Shown piece by piece: positions 7,669-16,417 of a DNA stretch of 64,000 nucleotides. Numbering within the stretch: the first letter of the stretch is position 1; every line of letters begins with the position of its first letter. Source of the DNA: Aldehydirespirator sp965200005 (GTDB lineage Bacteria > Actinomycetota > Acidimicrobiia > Acidimicrobiales > Aldehydirespiratoraceae); the NCBI GenBank assembly GCA_965200005.1, contig OZ241331.1, positions 2,418,001 to 2,482,000 on the forward strand. Reading direction: 5' to 3'. A program made the position numbers and the translations under genes. The notes below the pieces were generated by a model. It was given only the letters and a program-made list of their open reading frames with translations, was not told the origin of the DNA and searched no databases.

Positions 7669-8754
7669 TCAGCTCAACGCTTCTGTTATCAGGTTGGCGT
7701 TTGTGCGGAGGAAGCCAACGTATGTGTCTGCACCGCTTCCGGCAGATCCGAGGGTGCCGGTGTAGAGGCTGACCACTCCTATGGATCCGCCAACTCGTGA
7801 AGCGAGAGCTTCAGCATCCGTTGCGGGATGTTGCGACTCGGCGAAGATTGATGGCACTCCTTGGGCCTCAATTGCCTGCGCCAGTTGCTCAAGGCGCGCC
7901 GGATTGGTCTGTGCTAGGCCCGAAGATCCCAGGATCGTGCCGACTATCTCGAACCCATACCGCGCGGCGAAATAGCTAAGTGCATCATGGTTGACAACCA
8001 GTTTCCGCTGTTCCGCAGGTATCTGTTCAACCAACTCGCTGATCTCGGCATCTAGTTCGGCAAGTTCTGCTTGATATGCCGTCACGCAAGTTTGCAGCGC
8101 CTCAGCGTCAAGTCCGGCCTCGGTGCTAAGGGCCTCGGCAAGGTGGTCTAGTCCTGATGACACCCGTGTGGGATCGAACCAGATATGGGGATCCTCACTG
8201 CCATGGTCGTGGGCGTGGCCATGATCATCGTGGCCTGCTTCTTCATCTTCGTGGCCATGATCGTCATGGCCGTGGTCGTCTTCTTCGTGGCCATGATCGT
8301 CGTGGCCTGCTTCTTCTTCGAGGGACCCGCTGTCGAAGGTAAATGGGATCGTCTCGACATGAGCGCCGAACTCAAAGAGAGGGACACCGGTTGCTGCCAC
8401 GGAGTCCAACGTGTCCAGCAGTACTTCTTCAAGCTCAAGGCCATTGGCGACCACCATGTCGGCAGATTCGAGCCGCTCCCGGTCTTGCAGGGACGCCTCA
8501 AAGCCATGAGGATTAGCGCCTGGTGGAATGATCACGTCGACTTTCGCGAGCCCATCACAGGCAACGTTTGATACGACATCCCCCCAGATTGTTGTGGTAG
8601 CAACGATCGTCGGTGTTTCGTCACTTGAGTCGGACTCCGCGTCACTGCCACACCCGGCACCGACAAGTGCCAGCACACCCAAAGAAGCAACTATCATCTT
8701 GCGTAGCGGCTTGTTCGCTGTCCATATACGCCCTACGGTGTGTGGTTGTGTCAT
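7669..8754 (-). CDS. znuA: Zinc ABC transporter substrate-binding lipoprotein (ZnuA type)
   Basis: Extracytoplasmic metal-binding lipoprotein (361 aa). The N-terminus has a basic start, a hydrophobic stretch and a lipobox VGAGC with the lipidated Cys at residue 35. Cluster A-I zinc-binding features are visible: NPHGFE (~H83), DPHIWFDP (~H190), VVNHDALSYFA and AESQHPATDAEA. Residues ~150-185 form the charged His/Asp/Glu loop (HDDHGHEEDD-type repeats) typical of zinc-specific ZnuA proteins. It is first of a two-gene unit with znuB. No clear Zur box was found by eye in the short upstream region. Confidence 0.93.
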   Translation of the reverse strand: MTQPHTVGRIWTANKPLRKMIVASLGVLALVGAGCGSDAESDSSDETPTIVATTTIWGDVVSNVACDGLAKVDVIIPPGANPHGFEASLQDRERLESADMVVANGLELEEVLLDTLDSVAATGVPLFEFGAHVETIPFTFDSGSLEEEAGHDDHGHEEDDHGHDDHGHEDEEAGHDDHGHAHDHGSEDPHIWFDPTRVSSGLDHLAEALSTEAGLDAEALQTCVTAYQAELAELDAEISELVEQIPAEQRKLVVNHDALSYFAARYGFEIVGTILGSSGLAQTNPARLEQLAQAIEAQGVPSIFAESQHPATDAEALASRVGGSIGVVSLYTGTLGSAGSGADTYVGFLRTNANLITEALS

Positions 8755-8796
8755 ACTATTACAGCCAATTCCATGTCTTTCTCCTTAGATTGGAGC

Positions 8797-9681
8797 TTAG
8801 AAGTCGAACTTGCCTCGACCCATTTGCTCACGAATGGTTGTAACGACAGAGTTAGTCAACTTATTCCGCAGCCAGTTGGCGCCGTCTACGACAAGTGTGT
8901 GTCCAGTGATGAATCTGGCGTAGGGAGATGCCAAGAATGTGGCGGCCCACCCGAGTTCCTGGCGGTGCCCCACCCTCATCGCCGGTTGGCATCGATCTTT
9001 GTCGGCCGTGCGATCCAAGTTTGAGCGGATGTCGGCGGTCATGTCTTCATGCGGGAATAGTCCCGGCACCAGACAGTTCACCTGGATGCCATAGGGGGCC
9101 CACTCCACTGCTAGCGACTGCGTGAGGTTCTTCACTCCAGCCTTTGCTGCTGCAGAGTGAGCAAATCCGGGTCCGCCCGTCCAGGCATAGGACGCACCGA
9201 TGTTGATTATTGACGCAAGGGTGCCTGCCGCGAGGTGGCGTCGACCCATCTCCCGCGCGCAAAAGAAAGTCCCGTTGAGGGTGATGTCCACGACCGCACG
9301 CCAGGCATTGGGAGATATGTCTTCGGCCGGAACAGGAAAGTTGGCGGCTGCGTTGTTGACGAGAACCTGGGGCCGGCCAAGGCGCTCCTCGGCGAAGTCA
9401 AATGCTGCCGTGATGGCGTTCGGGTCGCGAATATCGCAGGTCACGGCCTCAACAGGCGCTCCCAGGGCTGCTATGGCAGCAACACCTGCCTCGAGATGAT
9501 CTTGTGAGCGGCTCGCTATCACAAGCGATGCTCCGAGACGAGCGAACTCTGTGGCAATTGCCTTGCCGAGCCCGGTCCCTCCGCCGGTGACCAGCACAAC
9601 CGTGTCGTCAAACGTTCCGGGTCGCAGGGCTGTGTGCCCCACATGCGGCGGTGCGGGAATCCCTGGATGTTGGCTGCTCAC
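8797..9681 (-). CDS. SDR oxidoreductase, 2,4-dienoyl-CoA reductase type
   Basis: Short-chain dehydrogenase (294 aa from GTG 9681). The NAD(P) motif TGGGTGLG is near residue 35 and NNAA follows. It lacks the classic YxxxK; instead Y, then S eleven residues on, then K four further (SYAWTGGPGFAHSAAAK), which is the spacing known for mitochondrial-type 2,4-dienoyl-CoA reductases (Y199/S210/K214 in human DECR1). This suggests NADPH-dependent reduction of dienoyl-CoA in unsaturated fatty acid breakdown. An in-frame ATG at 9801 would overlap the upstream hydratase by 65 bases and adds an unlikely low-complexity leader, so GTG was preferred. It ends a five-gene acyl-CoA cluster. Confidence 0.8.
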   Translation of the reverse strand: MSSQHPGIPAPPHVGHTALRPGTFDDTVVLVTGGGTGLGKAIATEFARLGASLVIASRSQDHLEAGVAAIAALGAPVEAVTCDIRDPNAITAAFDFAEERLGRPQVLVNNAAANFPVPAEDISPNAWRAVVDITLNGTFFCAREMGRRHLAAGTLASIINIGASYAWTGGPGFAHSAAAKAGVKNLTQSLAVEWAPYGIQVNCLVPGLFPHEDMTADIRSNLDRTADKDRCQPAMRVGHRQELGWAATFLASPYARFITGHTLVVDGANWLRNKLTNSVVTTIREQMGRGKFDF

Positions 9682-9736
9682 GTTGTCTTCTTTGTGTGAG
9701 TCGATGTCTCTGTGTGAGTCACTCTGCGCAGAGCCC

Positions 9737-10516
9737 TCAGCTGCCCGTGTAGTGAGGTGCTCGACCTTGTGCGTAGGCGGCCTTGAACTCAGCGAAGTCA
9801 TCGCTGCGATTCAGGTATGTCTGATAGATCAGTTCGTCGTTCATCGAGGCGCGCTGTTGGGGGCGGGCGAGTTGTGAGATCACTCTGCGGGCCAATTTGA
9901 CAGTTGTTGTTGGCGCTTTGGCAATGGCTTCGGCCATGTCAAGCGCTTCTTGGTCAAGGTCTGCTACGGGCACGACCCTGGAGACGATGCCATGTTGGAG
10001 GGCTTCGCTGGCAGACAGCACCCGGCCGGTTAGCACCATGTCGCTCACTAGGCCGTGGCCGCACATCTCATAGAGCACGCTCACTCCACCAGTATCAGGA
10101 ATCACGCCATAGCCGACTTCTGGTAATCGGAACCGGGCATTGTCGGCCGCGATGCGGATGTCACACAGCAGCGCTCGCTGAAACGAGCCTCCCATTGCCC
10201 AGCCCTGGATAGCTACGATCACTGGCGCATCAAGAGCCCAGAGTCGCTGGATTCCCCGGTGGCCTCGCACCATCAACTCGTGATGGGTTAGGTCGGTCAC
10301 GTTGTTGCCAATGGCCGAGACGTCACGGCCCGAAGAGAAACTACGCCCCTCGCCACGCCAGATCACAGCACGGATGTCACGGCGTTGCGTCAGCTCGTCG
10401 ATGATCTCAAAGAGAGCGACGTCCATCTCGTCGTCGAAAGCGTTGTGCTTCGACGGGTTGTTGTTGGTGATGGTTGCTATCGGGCCATCAATCTCAAGGC
10501 GAACACGATCTGTCAT
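9737..10516 (-). CDS. Enoyl-CoA hydratase/isomerase family protein
   Basis: Crotonase-fold protein, 259 aa from ATG 10516 (a longer frame reaches 10633 but would overlap the MOSC gene). Seen: oxyanion-hole segment GRSFSSGRDVSAIG and WAMGGSFQRALLCD. At the position of the first catalytic Glu (family GGGxELA) the sequence has Gln (GGSFQRA), while the second, in LPEVGYGVIPDTGG, is kept. It may therefore be an isomerase or another crotonase activity rather than a standard hydratase. It lies 22 bases after the MOSC gene and 55 bases before the dienoyl-CoA-reductase-like SDR, suggesting one transcript. Confidence 0.85.
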   Translation of the reverse strand: MTDRVRLEIDGPIATITNNNPSKHNAFDDEMDVALFEIIDELTQRRDIRAVIWRGEGRSFSSGRDVSAIGNNVTDLTHHELMVRGHRGIQRLWALDAPVIVAIQGWAMGGSFQRALLCDIRIAADNARFRLPEVGYGVIPDTGGVSVLYEMCGHGLVSDMVLTGRVLSASEALQHGIVSRVVPVADLDQEALDMAEAIAKAPTTTVKLARRVISQLARPQQRASMNDELIYQTYLNRSDDFAEFKAAYAQGRAPHYTGS

Positions 10517-10538
10517 GGGAGAGGTCCCGGTTAGGCGT

Positions 10539-11000
10539 TCAACCAACACCAGCCATGCTGACAACCCCAAGAACGACTGCGTCACCGACTGCGATCTCAC
10601 CGCCCCGGATGACCTTGCAGCCGATGCCTGCACGACCCTTCATGGCTTCGCGGGCTCCCGAGCCGAATATCTCCTCCATGCGTTGGCATGGTGCGGCATC
10701 ACGCGCAACCTCTAGTTCGACATTGCCAATGGTGATGCGGTGTCCCGCAGTGCGAGGCAGTGCCGTCGCCGAGATAGTGATGTTCCGCCGGGTGCGGCCG
10801 CCTTCTATAGGTAACTCAGCCTCCGCTGCGGCCTCGGCGAGTTCGCCTGCAGCTTGAAGCGTGACCTGGCGCAGCGGCGCACCGTGATAGCGGTCGCCTA
10901 CGAGGCCCATGTTTGTCTCAGCAAAGACGCTTGGCACCGAGACCATAGGCAGACGCGATCCTCGAGCCAGATGGATCGACAGGACAGTTGCTTGGCTCAT
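10539..11000 (-). CDS. MOSC domain protein
   Basis: 153-aa protein consisting almost wholly of a MOSC (molybdenum cofactor sulfurase C-terminal) domain. Visible: GDRYHG, RQVTLQ, GRTRRNITISATALP, the conserved Cys context APCQRMEE and the C-terminal CKVIRGGEIAVGDAV. MOSC proteins bind Moco and may act as sulfur carriers or N-oxide reductases. It is embedded between an acyl-CoA dehydrogenase and a crotonase; why is not clear. ATG at 11000. Confidence 0.88.
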   Translation of the reverse strand: MSQATVLSIHLARGSRLPMVSVPSVFAETNMGLVGDRYHGAPLRQVTLQAAGELAEAAAEAELPIEGGRTRRNITISATALPRTAGHRITIGNVELEVARDAAPCQRMEEIFGSGAREAMKGRAGIGCKVIRGGEIAVGDAVVLGVVSMAGVG

Positions 11001-11083
11001 TCGCGCTCCTTGACGGTGGTGGCGAGCCGAAATGTGTGTGACTCAGTGTCCCAGAGACGCACAATCACACAAGTTCCGGGCGG

Positions 11084-12346
11084 TCAGTTCTTGGGGAGTT
11101 GGCTGAAGGGGGTGTCGCGCGCTGGGCCGGGTTCTTTGGGGAGCCCGAGCACACGTTCGCCGATGATGTTGCGCTGTACCTGATCGGTGCCGCCATAAAT
11201 CGAAGGTGCCGGCGAGAACAGAGCAACCTCACCGATGTGACCATGGCTCTGGATGTCGGACTCGCCCCTGAGCATCCCGTCAGCGCCGATAACACGCAGT
11301 CCGATATCACGGAATGACCGGTTAAGTTCGCTCATTGTCAACTTGGCGATGTTGGGCGACGCGGCACTGGCCGCTCCCCCGGCTTTGGCTCGCTGGATCG
11401 ACAGCCGGTTGATCTCAATGAGTCCATACAGTCGCATCAGATCGTCGCGCAGTACCCGGCTCGACATCCGGCCGTTCTTGCGACCAAGTTCAACCAGACA
11501 CCACCACAAGTCGATGCCGAGCGGCGGCACTCCATCCATAGCGTCCATCGACTTGCGGATGAAGTCTCCCGCACGGCTTTGCAAGACACCGCCTTTGGGC
11601 CCGGGGATCGGCTCAGGCGGTTTGCGGCCCGAGGATCCGAGCGAGGCCCGCTCAACCATCAGGGTTGTGTTGGCTACCCGCCAGCCGTTGTTAAGGCCGC
11701 CGATGAGTGCGCTGTTTGAGACCCTGGCGTTGTCAATGAACACTTCATTGAAGAGTGCCCGGCCGGTCATCTCTGTGAGCGGGCGTACCTCGACCCCGGG
11801 CTGGTCCATGTCGAAGGCGAACCAGGAGATGCCCGCGTGTTTGGGCAGGTCAGGGCCGGTGCGAGCAAGAAGCATCCCGCGGTCAGCGACCTGTCCCCCT
11901 GATGTCCAGACTTTCTGGCCCGAGATGATCCACTCGTCGCCGTCACGTTCGGCTCTGCATTGCAAGCCTGCAAGATCTGAACCGGCGTTTGGTTCACTGA
12001 ACAGCTGGCACCAGCCGACGCTCCCGTCAAGGATCTCGGGAACATACCGCTCGACCTGTTCGGGTGTTCCATGCATGGCGATCGTTGGGGCGGCAAGCAT
12101 GCGGCCAAGCCCTCCTGGCGGGCCAAGCACGCCACGCTCGGCCAGCACTAATGACACGAGAGCAGATTGATCCCGTCCGTAGCCGAGACCGCCGGCGGCG
12201 ACAGGCAGCATGGGATGCGCATAGCCAGAGCCCGCAAGCCGACGCCACCACTGTTCAACCCGTAGCTCGGGATCCCAGTTCTCCTCACAGAAGGCTTCGA
12301 CATTGCGGCGCACGGAGGCTTGGGCGGTCTGGCCAGGATTGCTCAT
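11084..12346 (-). CDS. Acyl-CoA dehydrogenase (FadE type)
   Basis: FAD-dependent acyl-CoA dehydrogenase (420 aa). Seen: QLFSEPNAGSDLAGLQCRAE, IISGQKVWTSGGQVAD (FAD and substrate segments), ALFNEVFIDNARV, and the C-terminal SIYGGTDQVQRNIIGERVLG typical of the family. The insertion-rich middle and IYGGTDQVQRN resemble actinobacterial FadE proteins acting on bulky or sterol-derived acyl-CoAs. ATG at 12346 begins four bases after the amidohydrolase stop, indicating a shared transcript. Confidence 0.93.
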   Translation of the reverse strand: MSNPGQTAQASVRRNVEAFCEENWDPELRVEQWWRRLAGSGYAHPMLPVAAGGLGYGRDQSALVSLVLAERGVLGPPGGLGRMLAAPTIAMHGTPEQVERYVPEILDGSVGWCQLFSEPNAGSDLAGLQCRAERDGDEWIISGQKVWTSGGQVADRGMLLARTGPDLPKHAGISWFAFDMDQPGVEVRPLTEMTGRALFNEVFIDNARVSNSALIGGLNNGWRVANTTLMVERASLGSSGRKPPEPIPGPKGGVLQSRAGDFIRKSMDAMDGVPPLGIDLWWCLVELGRKNGRMSSRVLRDDLMRLYGLIEINRLSIQRAKAGGAASAASPNIAKLTMSELNRSFRDIGLRVIGADGMLRGESDIQSHGHIGEVALFSPAPSIYGGTDQVQRNIIGERVLGLPKEPGPARDTPFSQLPKN

Positions 12347-12350
12347 GTTG

Positions 12351-13559
12351 TCACCGTGTTGGTTGGGGCTGGTTTAGGAACCTGGTGTTGTCAACCAAGA
12401 TGGCGCGGCGCTCCTCGTCGGCGAATCCAGTTAGCTCAGCGAGGTAGTCGAGTGGTTCGGGCATGCCTTCGATGTGGGGCCAATCAGAGCCAAAGATCAC
12501 TCGATCGGCACCCATCAACTCGGTGACCTCAGACACGTCGTCCTCCCAGAACGGGTTCATCCAGACGTGCGCCTTGAACGTGTCAATGGGGTGATCGTTA
12601 AACCACCAGTAGTTCTTTCGAGCGATCTGGGAGAACTTGCGGAACATCGGCGCTAGGAAGTCCGATCCGTTCTCAACCGACGCAATGCGCAGGTTGGTGA
12701 ACCGGTCGAAGAGCTTCTCGAAGATGGCTTGCATCAGCCAGTCTTGAGCCGCTCGCTCAATACTGAAGGCGCGCACGCTGGGGCCAGGAGACACCGATGA
12801 CGACAATGTTGAGGAGGAAAACTCGTCATCCGCGTAGCCCTGCGAGGAGTAGCCCGAGTCTCCTGCGTGAATAACGACGGTCACGCCGGCGTCGTTGATT
12901 GTCTGCCAGACAGGGTCGAACATCTTGTTGAACGGTGAGCTGCGCTTGCCGCGGGTGCTGACGGCTGCCGGGCGCATTACTAGAAGTTGCGCGCCGAGAT
13001 CGATCACGTTGCGGATCTCTGCTGCTGCAGCGTTGGGATCTGCAAGTGAGATGTAGGGAGCGGCGAAAATCCTGTTGGCGGTGTTGTATCCCCAGTCGTC
13101 GTGGAGCCAGCGATTGAAGCCTCGCATCATCGCGACAACCGCATCGGTGTCGTTGCTTAGCAGCTCCTCGTAGAGAACACCGAGAGTCGGAAATAGCCAG
13201 ATCGACTCAAGTCCCTGGTTGTCCATCACCTTTAGACGAGCCTGCGGGTTCTGGTAGTGATCGGGCAACGGCTCACGATCACGCAACATCTCGGCAGGGT
13301 TGCGCCCATCGGGGTTGCCCCTGAAGTAGTCGCGCAATGCGCCGGGCTTGGTGATCGGGTTCCAGGTGGGGTTAGCGACGGCTCGTGCCAACCTGCCGCC
13401 TACGAGATGGTGCTTGCGTCCACCCATGTCAACCCATTGCACGACTCTGGGTTGCATCCGCGGGTCTACGTGGCGGGTAAACGCGTCAAGGGCTTCGTAA
13501 TAGTGATTGTCGGCGTCGAAAGCGCGGTATCCGAGACCCGAGATGTCGCCGCACGCCAC
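12351..13559 (-). CDS. Amidohydrolase_2 (ACMSD-like) family metal-dependent hydrolase
   Basis: 402-aa TIM-barrel hydrolase. The N-terminal FDADNHYYE replaces the usual DxHxH metal motif start; VVIHAGDSGYS (His), ENGSDFL and the C-terminal FGSDWPHIEGMP (Asp) supply other metal or active-site positions. The family includes ACMSD-type decarboxylases and hydrolases, often beside acyl-CoA dehydrogenases in actinobacteria. GTG start at 13559, only 25 bases from the divergent small gene at 13585. First gene of the minus-strand acyl-CoA run. Confidence 0.85.
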   Translation of the reverse strand: MACGDISGLGYRAFDADNHYYEALDAFTRHVDPRMQPRVVQWVDMGGRKHHLVGGRLARAVANPTWNPITKPGALRDYFRGNPDGRNPAEMLRDREPLPDHYQNPQARLKVMDNQGLESIWLFPTLGVLYEELLSNDTDAVVAMMRGFNRWLHDDWGYNTANRIFAAPYISLADPNAAAAEIRNVIDLGAQLLVMRPAAVSTRGKRSSPFNKMFDPVWQTINDAGVTVVIHAGDSGYSSQGYADDEFSSSTLSSSVSPGPSVRAFSIERAAQDWLMQAIFEKLFDRFTNLRIASVENGSDFLAPMFRKFSQIARKNYWWFNDHPIDTFKAHVWMNPFWEDDVSEVTELMGADRVIFGSDWPHIEGMPEPLDYLAELTGFADEERRAILVDNTRFLNQPQPTR

Positions 13560-13584
13560 GGCGTCACGCTACCGTGTCGAGTTG

Positions 13585-14010
13585 ATGCCCCCCAAGATCT
13601 TCACCACTGAGGCGCTGCAAGCCAACCAGCTTAAACGGGGTCAGAAAGTGAAGCTGGTAACTGACATTGCCGGGGTGCCTGCGGGCACTGAGGGCAAGGT
13701 CGCCATGGCGAACGGCTTCACCTGGTATCGCTATTGGGTTCGCTTCGCAGACGGCCAGGTGCTGGGTCACATTGATCACTCCAACCTGGTTCGATCCAAG
13801 CATTTCGAGCGCTTTGTTGTGGCTCGTGACCGCGAGGCCGAACAAGCCAAGTTGGCACTTGAGCAGGCTGCCCTTGGTTTAGACGTGGCCGCCGAGACAG
13901 CATCTGAGGACAGTGCCGATGGGGGTGGCGACCCTGTGGTGAACGGCGTTGCGATCCCGATGTACCTACTCGAACGTTCCGCCGAAGCACGAGCCCGCCT
14001 CGGCGCCTAA
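13585..14010 (+). CDS. Hypothetical protein, KOW/SH3-like N-terminus
   Basis: 141-aa soluble protein not recognised. Residues ~15-65 (QLKRGQKVKLVTDIAGVPAG, then FTWYRYWVRFADGQVLGHID) look like a small beta-barrel of KOW/SH3 type, with GxxVxVxxDxxGxPxGxxG spacing. The rest is an Ala/Glu-rich helix (DREAEQAKLALEQAALGLD) and a low-complexity acidic linker. The open frame begins at 13507, but the ATG at 13585 avoids overlap with the divergent amidohydrolase. No function can be assigned. Confidence 0.6.
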   Translation: MPPKIFTTEALQANQLKRGQKVKLVTDIAGVPAGTEGKVAMANGFTWYRYWVRFADGQVLGHIDHSNLVRSKHFERFVVARDREAEQAKLALEQAALGLDVAAETASEDSADGGGDPVVNGVAIPMYLLERSAEARARLGA

Positions 14011-14175
14011 CCGCCACTCGCACAGTGTTGGCCGTCGCTGGACGCTGACAGCTCCAAGACGATGTCAGTGCGTAGTTTGCTCGTGGCATTGCTGGCGCTG
14101 GTCTCAGCTCTCGAAGCTTGTCGCTAGTGGCTTCAACACAGGGGCAAACGCGAGGCTGGGTTATCGTGGCGGCCC

Positions 14176-14835
14176 GTGGATGTGGTCGTCTGCGGAATCT
14201 GCGGGGGTTCGGGCTCGGGCAAGACGACGCTCACTAACCATGTGTTGGAGCGAGTCGAAGGTCGCGAAGTGAGCGTGCTGGCCTTCGATGCTTACTATCG
14301 CGACCTCTCGCATCTGCCGCTTGAGGAGCGGCACAGGCTCAACTTCGATCACCCCGACTCGTTAGACGATGAGTTGTTCGTGCATCATCTTGATCTGCTG
14401 CGGTCGGGGGTTGATGTGGATGTCCCTGAGTACGACTTCGCTACGCACACGATGACGGGACGGTTCTGCCGGGTTGCGGCCGCTCCGTTGTTGCTGGTGG
14501 AGGGAATATTGCTGCTCGCATTCCCGGCCGTGCGTCAACGGCTCGACTACTGCGTGTTCCTAGATGCCCCAAGCGATGTACGTCTTGAGCGACGCATGAA
14601 GCGCGACATCGTTGAGCGGGGTCGGGAGCCTAAGACAGTCAAGCGGCAGTTCGCGGCGACTGTTGCGCCGATGCATGCGCAGTTTGTGGAGCCCTACCGG
14701 GATCTATCAGATCTGATCGTGAATAACCAAACCCACGGTTTCGCGACGGTGCGGCGCCTCGCGGCGGACATCCTCGCTCTCAACCTGACCCGACCCAAAG
14801 CGACAGTGAGCCGTAGCAAAGCGACGCCTCTTTGA
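14176..14835 (+). CDS. udk: Uridine kinase-like P-loop kinase
   Basis: 219-aa cytoplasmic kinase that should phosphorylate uridine/cytidine in pyrimidine salvage. Seen: P-loop GGSGSGKTTL at residues ~9-18, FDAYYRDLSHLP (substrate loop with DxYY), NFDHPDSLDDEL, PEYDFATHTMTG and LLVEGILLL. Length and motif order match uridine kinases. The last ~20 residues are extra and basic. GTG start at 14176 directly begins the conserved beta-strand. Upstream 14011-14175 holds no convincing gene. Confidence 0.88.
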   Translation: MDVVVCGICGGSGSGKTTLTNHVLERVEGREVSVLAFDAYYRDLSHLPLEERHRLNFDHPDSLDDELFVHHLDLLRSGVDVDVPEYDFATHTMTGRFCRVAAAPLLLVEGILLLAFPAVRQRLDYCVFLDAPSDVRLERRMKRDIVERGREPKTVKRQFAATVAPMHAQFVEPYRDLSDLIVNNQTHGFATVRRLAADILALNLTRPKATVSRSKATPL

Positions 14836-14860
14836 TCCAAGCGCCTGCCAAGAACCAGAC

Positions 14861-15508
14861 CTAAAGGACGACTCCCTCGCCGGCTAGCAGTTTGGCTTTG
14901 AGTTCGCTGCCGTAGCCGTAACGTCCTACTCCCCCGCTGCTCGGCACCACCCGGTGGCAGGGCACCAACAAAGGGATCGGGTTGCGTGCCATAGCCGTCC
15001 CAACGGCTCGAGCGGCTCTGGGCCGCCCCACGGTTGCCGCTAGCTCCGCGTAAGTGCGCACCTCACCACGGGGAATGCGCATGGTGGCTCGCAGAACTTC
15101 CTGGTGAAACTGCGTGCGAGACGAGAGGTCTACCCCCACGTCGGTGCGGCCAGTTGCGAGAGCCAGATTGACGCGCTCTTCGAGCTTCGTGTCGACTTCA
15201 AGATCAATGTCGGTGCGAACTCCAACCTCGTCACGCATGTAGTCGACGAACCTGCTGGGATCGGGCTTGGAACCATCTGGCACTATCTGCAAGCCGGAAA
15301 CCCAGCCGTGGGCATGAGCCACGAACACGGGACCCGCCGGACTATCGGCAGTAAACCAAAGGTGCGTGCTACTTGCGCGCTCGGCCACGTGAACCGACTC
15401 GCCTGGGTCAACTGAACCGTTGACACGCTCGTTAGACAAAGGGTCGCGCTCTCGATGAGTTCGTGCTTGTTGTTCCACTGTCTGTCGAGTCCCTGTCCGT
15501 GTAGCCAT
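14861..15508 (-). CDS. ogt: Methylated-DNA--[protein]-cysteine methyltransferase
   Basis: Suicide repair enzyme that removes O6-alkyl groups from guanine. The active-site segment IPLLVPCHRVVPSSGGVG holds the acceptor Cys, preceded by the helix-turn-helix-like RATMRIPRGEVRTYAELAA. The 215-aa frame is longer than the usual ~165-175; a GTG at 15388 (VAERASSTHLWF) would give 175 aa and may be the true start. The neighbour ung on the same strand 131 bases upstream makes a DNA-base-repair pair. Confidence 0.93.
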   Translation of the reverse strand: MATRTGTRQTVEQQARTHRERDPLSNERVNGSVDPGESVHVAERASSTHLWFTADSPAGPVFVAHAHGWVSGLQIVPDGSKPDPSRFVDYMRDEVGVRTDIDLEVDTKLEERVNLALATGRTDVGVDLSSRTQFHQEVLRATMRIPRGEVRTYAELAATVGRPRAARAVGTAMARNPIPLLVPCHRVVPSSGGVGRYGYGSELKAKLLAGEGVVL

Positions 15509-15639
15509 TTCCGTCCGTCTTGCTGCCGTTGGGCACCGGTATGCCTGCCCTGCTTGCCACTAGGGTGGCCCGTCATTGCGGCTGCGTTGGCTCGACGCGC
15601 GCGAGCACCTCGGACCCAGCCGACCGGACTGTGCTGATG

Positions 15640-16326
15640 TTAGTTGGACGCTGTGTCAGCTTCGGGGATAGCCCAGTCGATTGGTTGACGGCCTGCAGCT
15701 ACGAGCGCCTCGTTCGCGCGGCTAAACGGACGGCTGCCGAAGAAGCCTCCCCGAGCCGACAACGGCGAGGGATGCACGGATTCGATGATGATGTGTCGGC
15801 TGGTGTCGATCTTGTTGCGTTTGCGGCGCGCAGAAGCACCCCAGAGGATGAACACGACCCGTTCAGGCTTGTCATTGACAACCCTGATCACTTCGTCGGT
15901 GAAAGTCTCCCAGCCCTTGCCTTGGTGGCTGCCGGCACGGTGGGCACGCACCGTCAGCGTTGCATTAAGCAGCAGCACACCCTGAGGCGCCCAGTGGCGG
16001 AGTGATCCATGGCTCGGGATGGGCACCCCAAGATCATCATGAAGTTCCGTGAAGATGTTGACCAGGGACGGCGGCTTGGGCACCCCTCGGCGTACCGAGA
16101 AACACAGCCCATGTGCTTGACCCGGCCCGTGGTAGGGATCCTGGCCCAAGATCAGCACCTTCACAGATGCGTGCGGCGTGAGGTGCAGTGCCGCGAACAC
16201 CTCGTCGGGTGGCGGGTAGACATCGTGCAGGTATCGCTCTTCGCGCACGAAAGACTGCAAGTCCTGCCAGTAGGGCTTGGAGAACTCGGCGCGAAGCAGC
16301 GGATTCCAGTCCGTCTTTGGCGCCAT
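15640..16326 (-). CDS. ung: Uracil-DNA glycosylase
   Basis: Family 1 uracil-DNA glycosylase (228 aa, normal length), excising uracil from DNA. Seen: catalytic water-activating loop GQDPYHGPGQAHGL, GVLLLNATLTVR, and the minor-groove loop HPSPLSARGGFFGSRPFS. ATG at 16326. Same strand as ogt. Confidence 0.97.
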   Translation of the reverse strand: MAPKTDWNPLLRAEFSKPYWQDLQSFVREERYLHDVYPPPDEVFAALHLTPHASVKVLILGQDPYHGPGQAHGLCFSVRRGVPKPPSLVNIFTELHDDLGVPIPSHGSLRHWAPQGVLLLNATLTVRAHRAGSHQGKGWETFTDEVIRVVNDKPERVVFILWGASARRKRNKIDTSRHIIIESVHPSPLSARGGFFGSRPFSRANEALVAAGRQPIDWAIPEADTASN

Positions 16327-16417
16327 GGCGGCCAGAGTACGCCTCTGGCTTCAACGCTGCCAGTAGGCGCTGGGCGGCCCTCGAAGCTGGGTTGTGGTGG
16401 CGCCTGCGAGGCGCGAG

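Noticed and set aside
8185..8571. Plus-strand ORF rich in Val/Ile/Met/Phe that looks like a membrane protein
   Set aside because: It is the antisense of the His/Asp-rich loop of znuA; GTC/ATC/GTG codons arise from reversed GAC/GAT/CAC. No start signal.
14062..14127. 21-codon ORF with a hydrophobic peptide before the uridine kinase gene
   Set aside because: Too short, no Shine-Dalgarno, and no known small-protein family; chance is likely.
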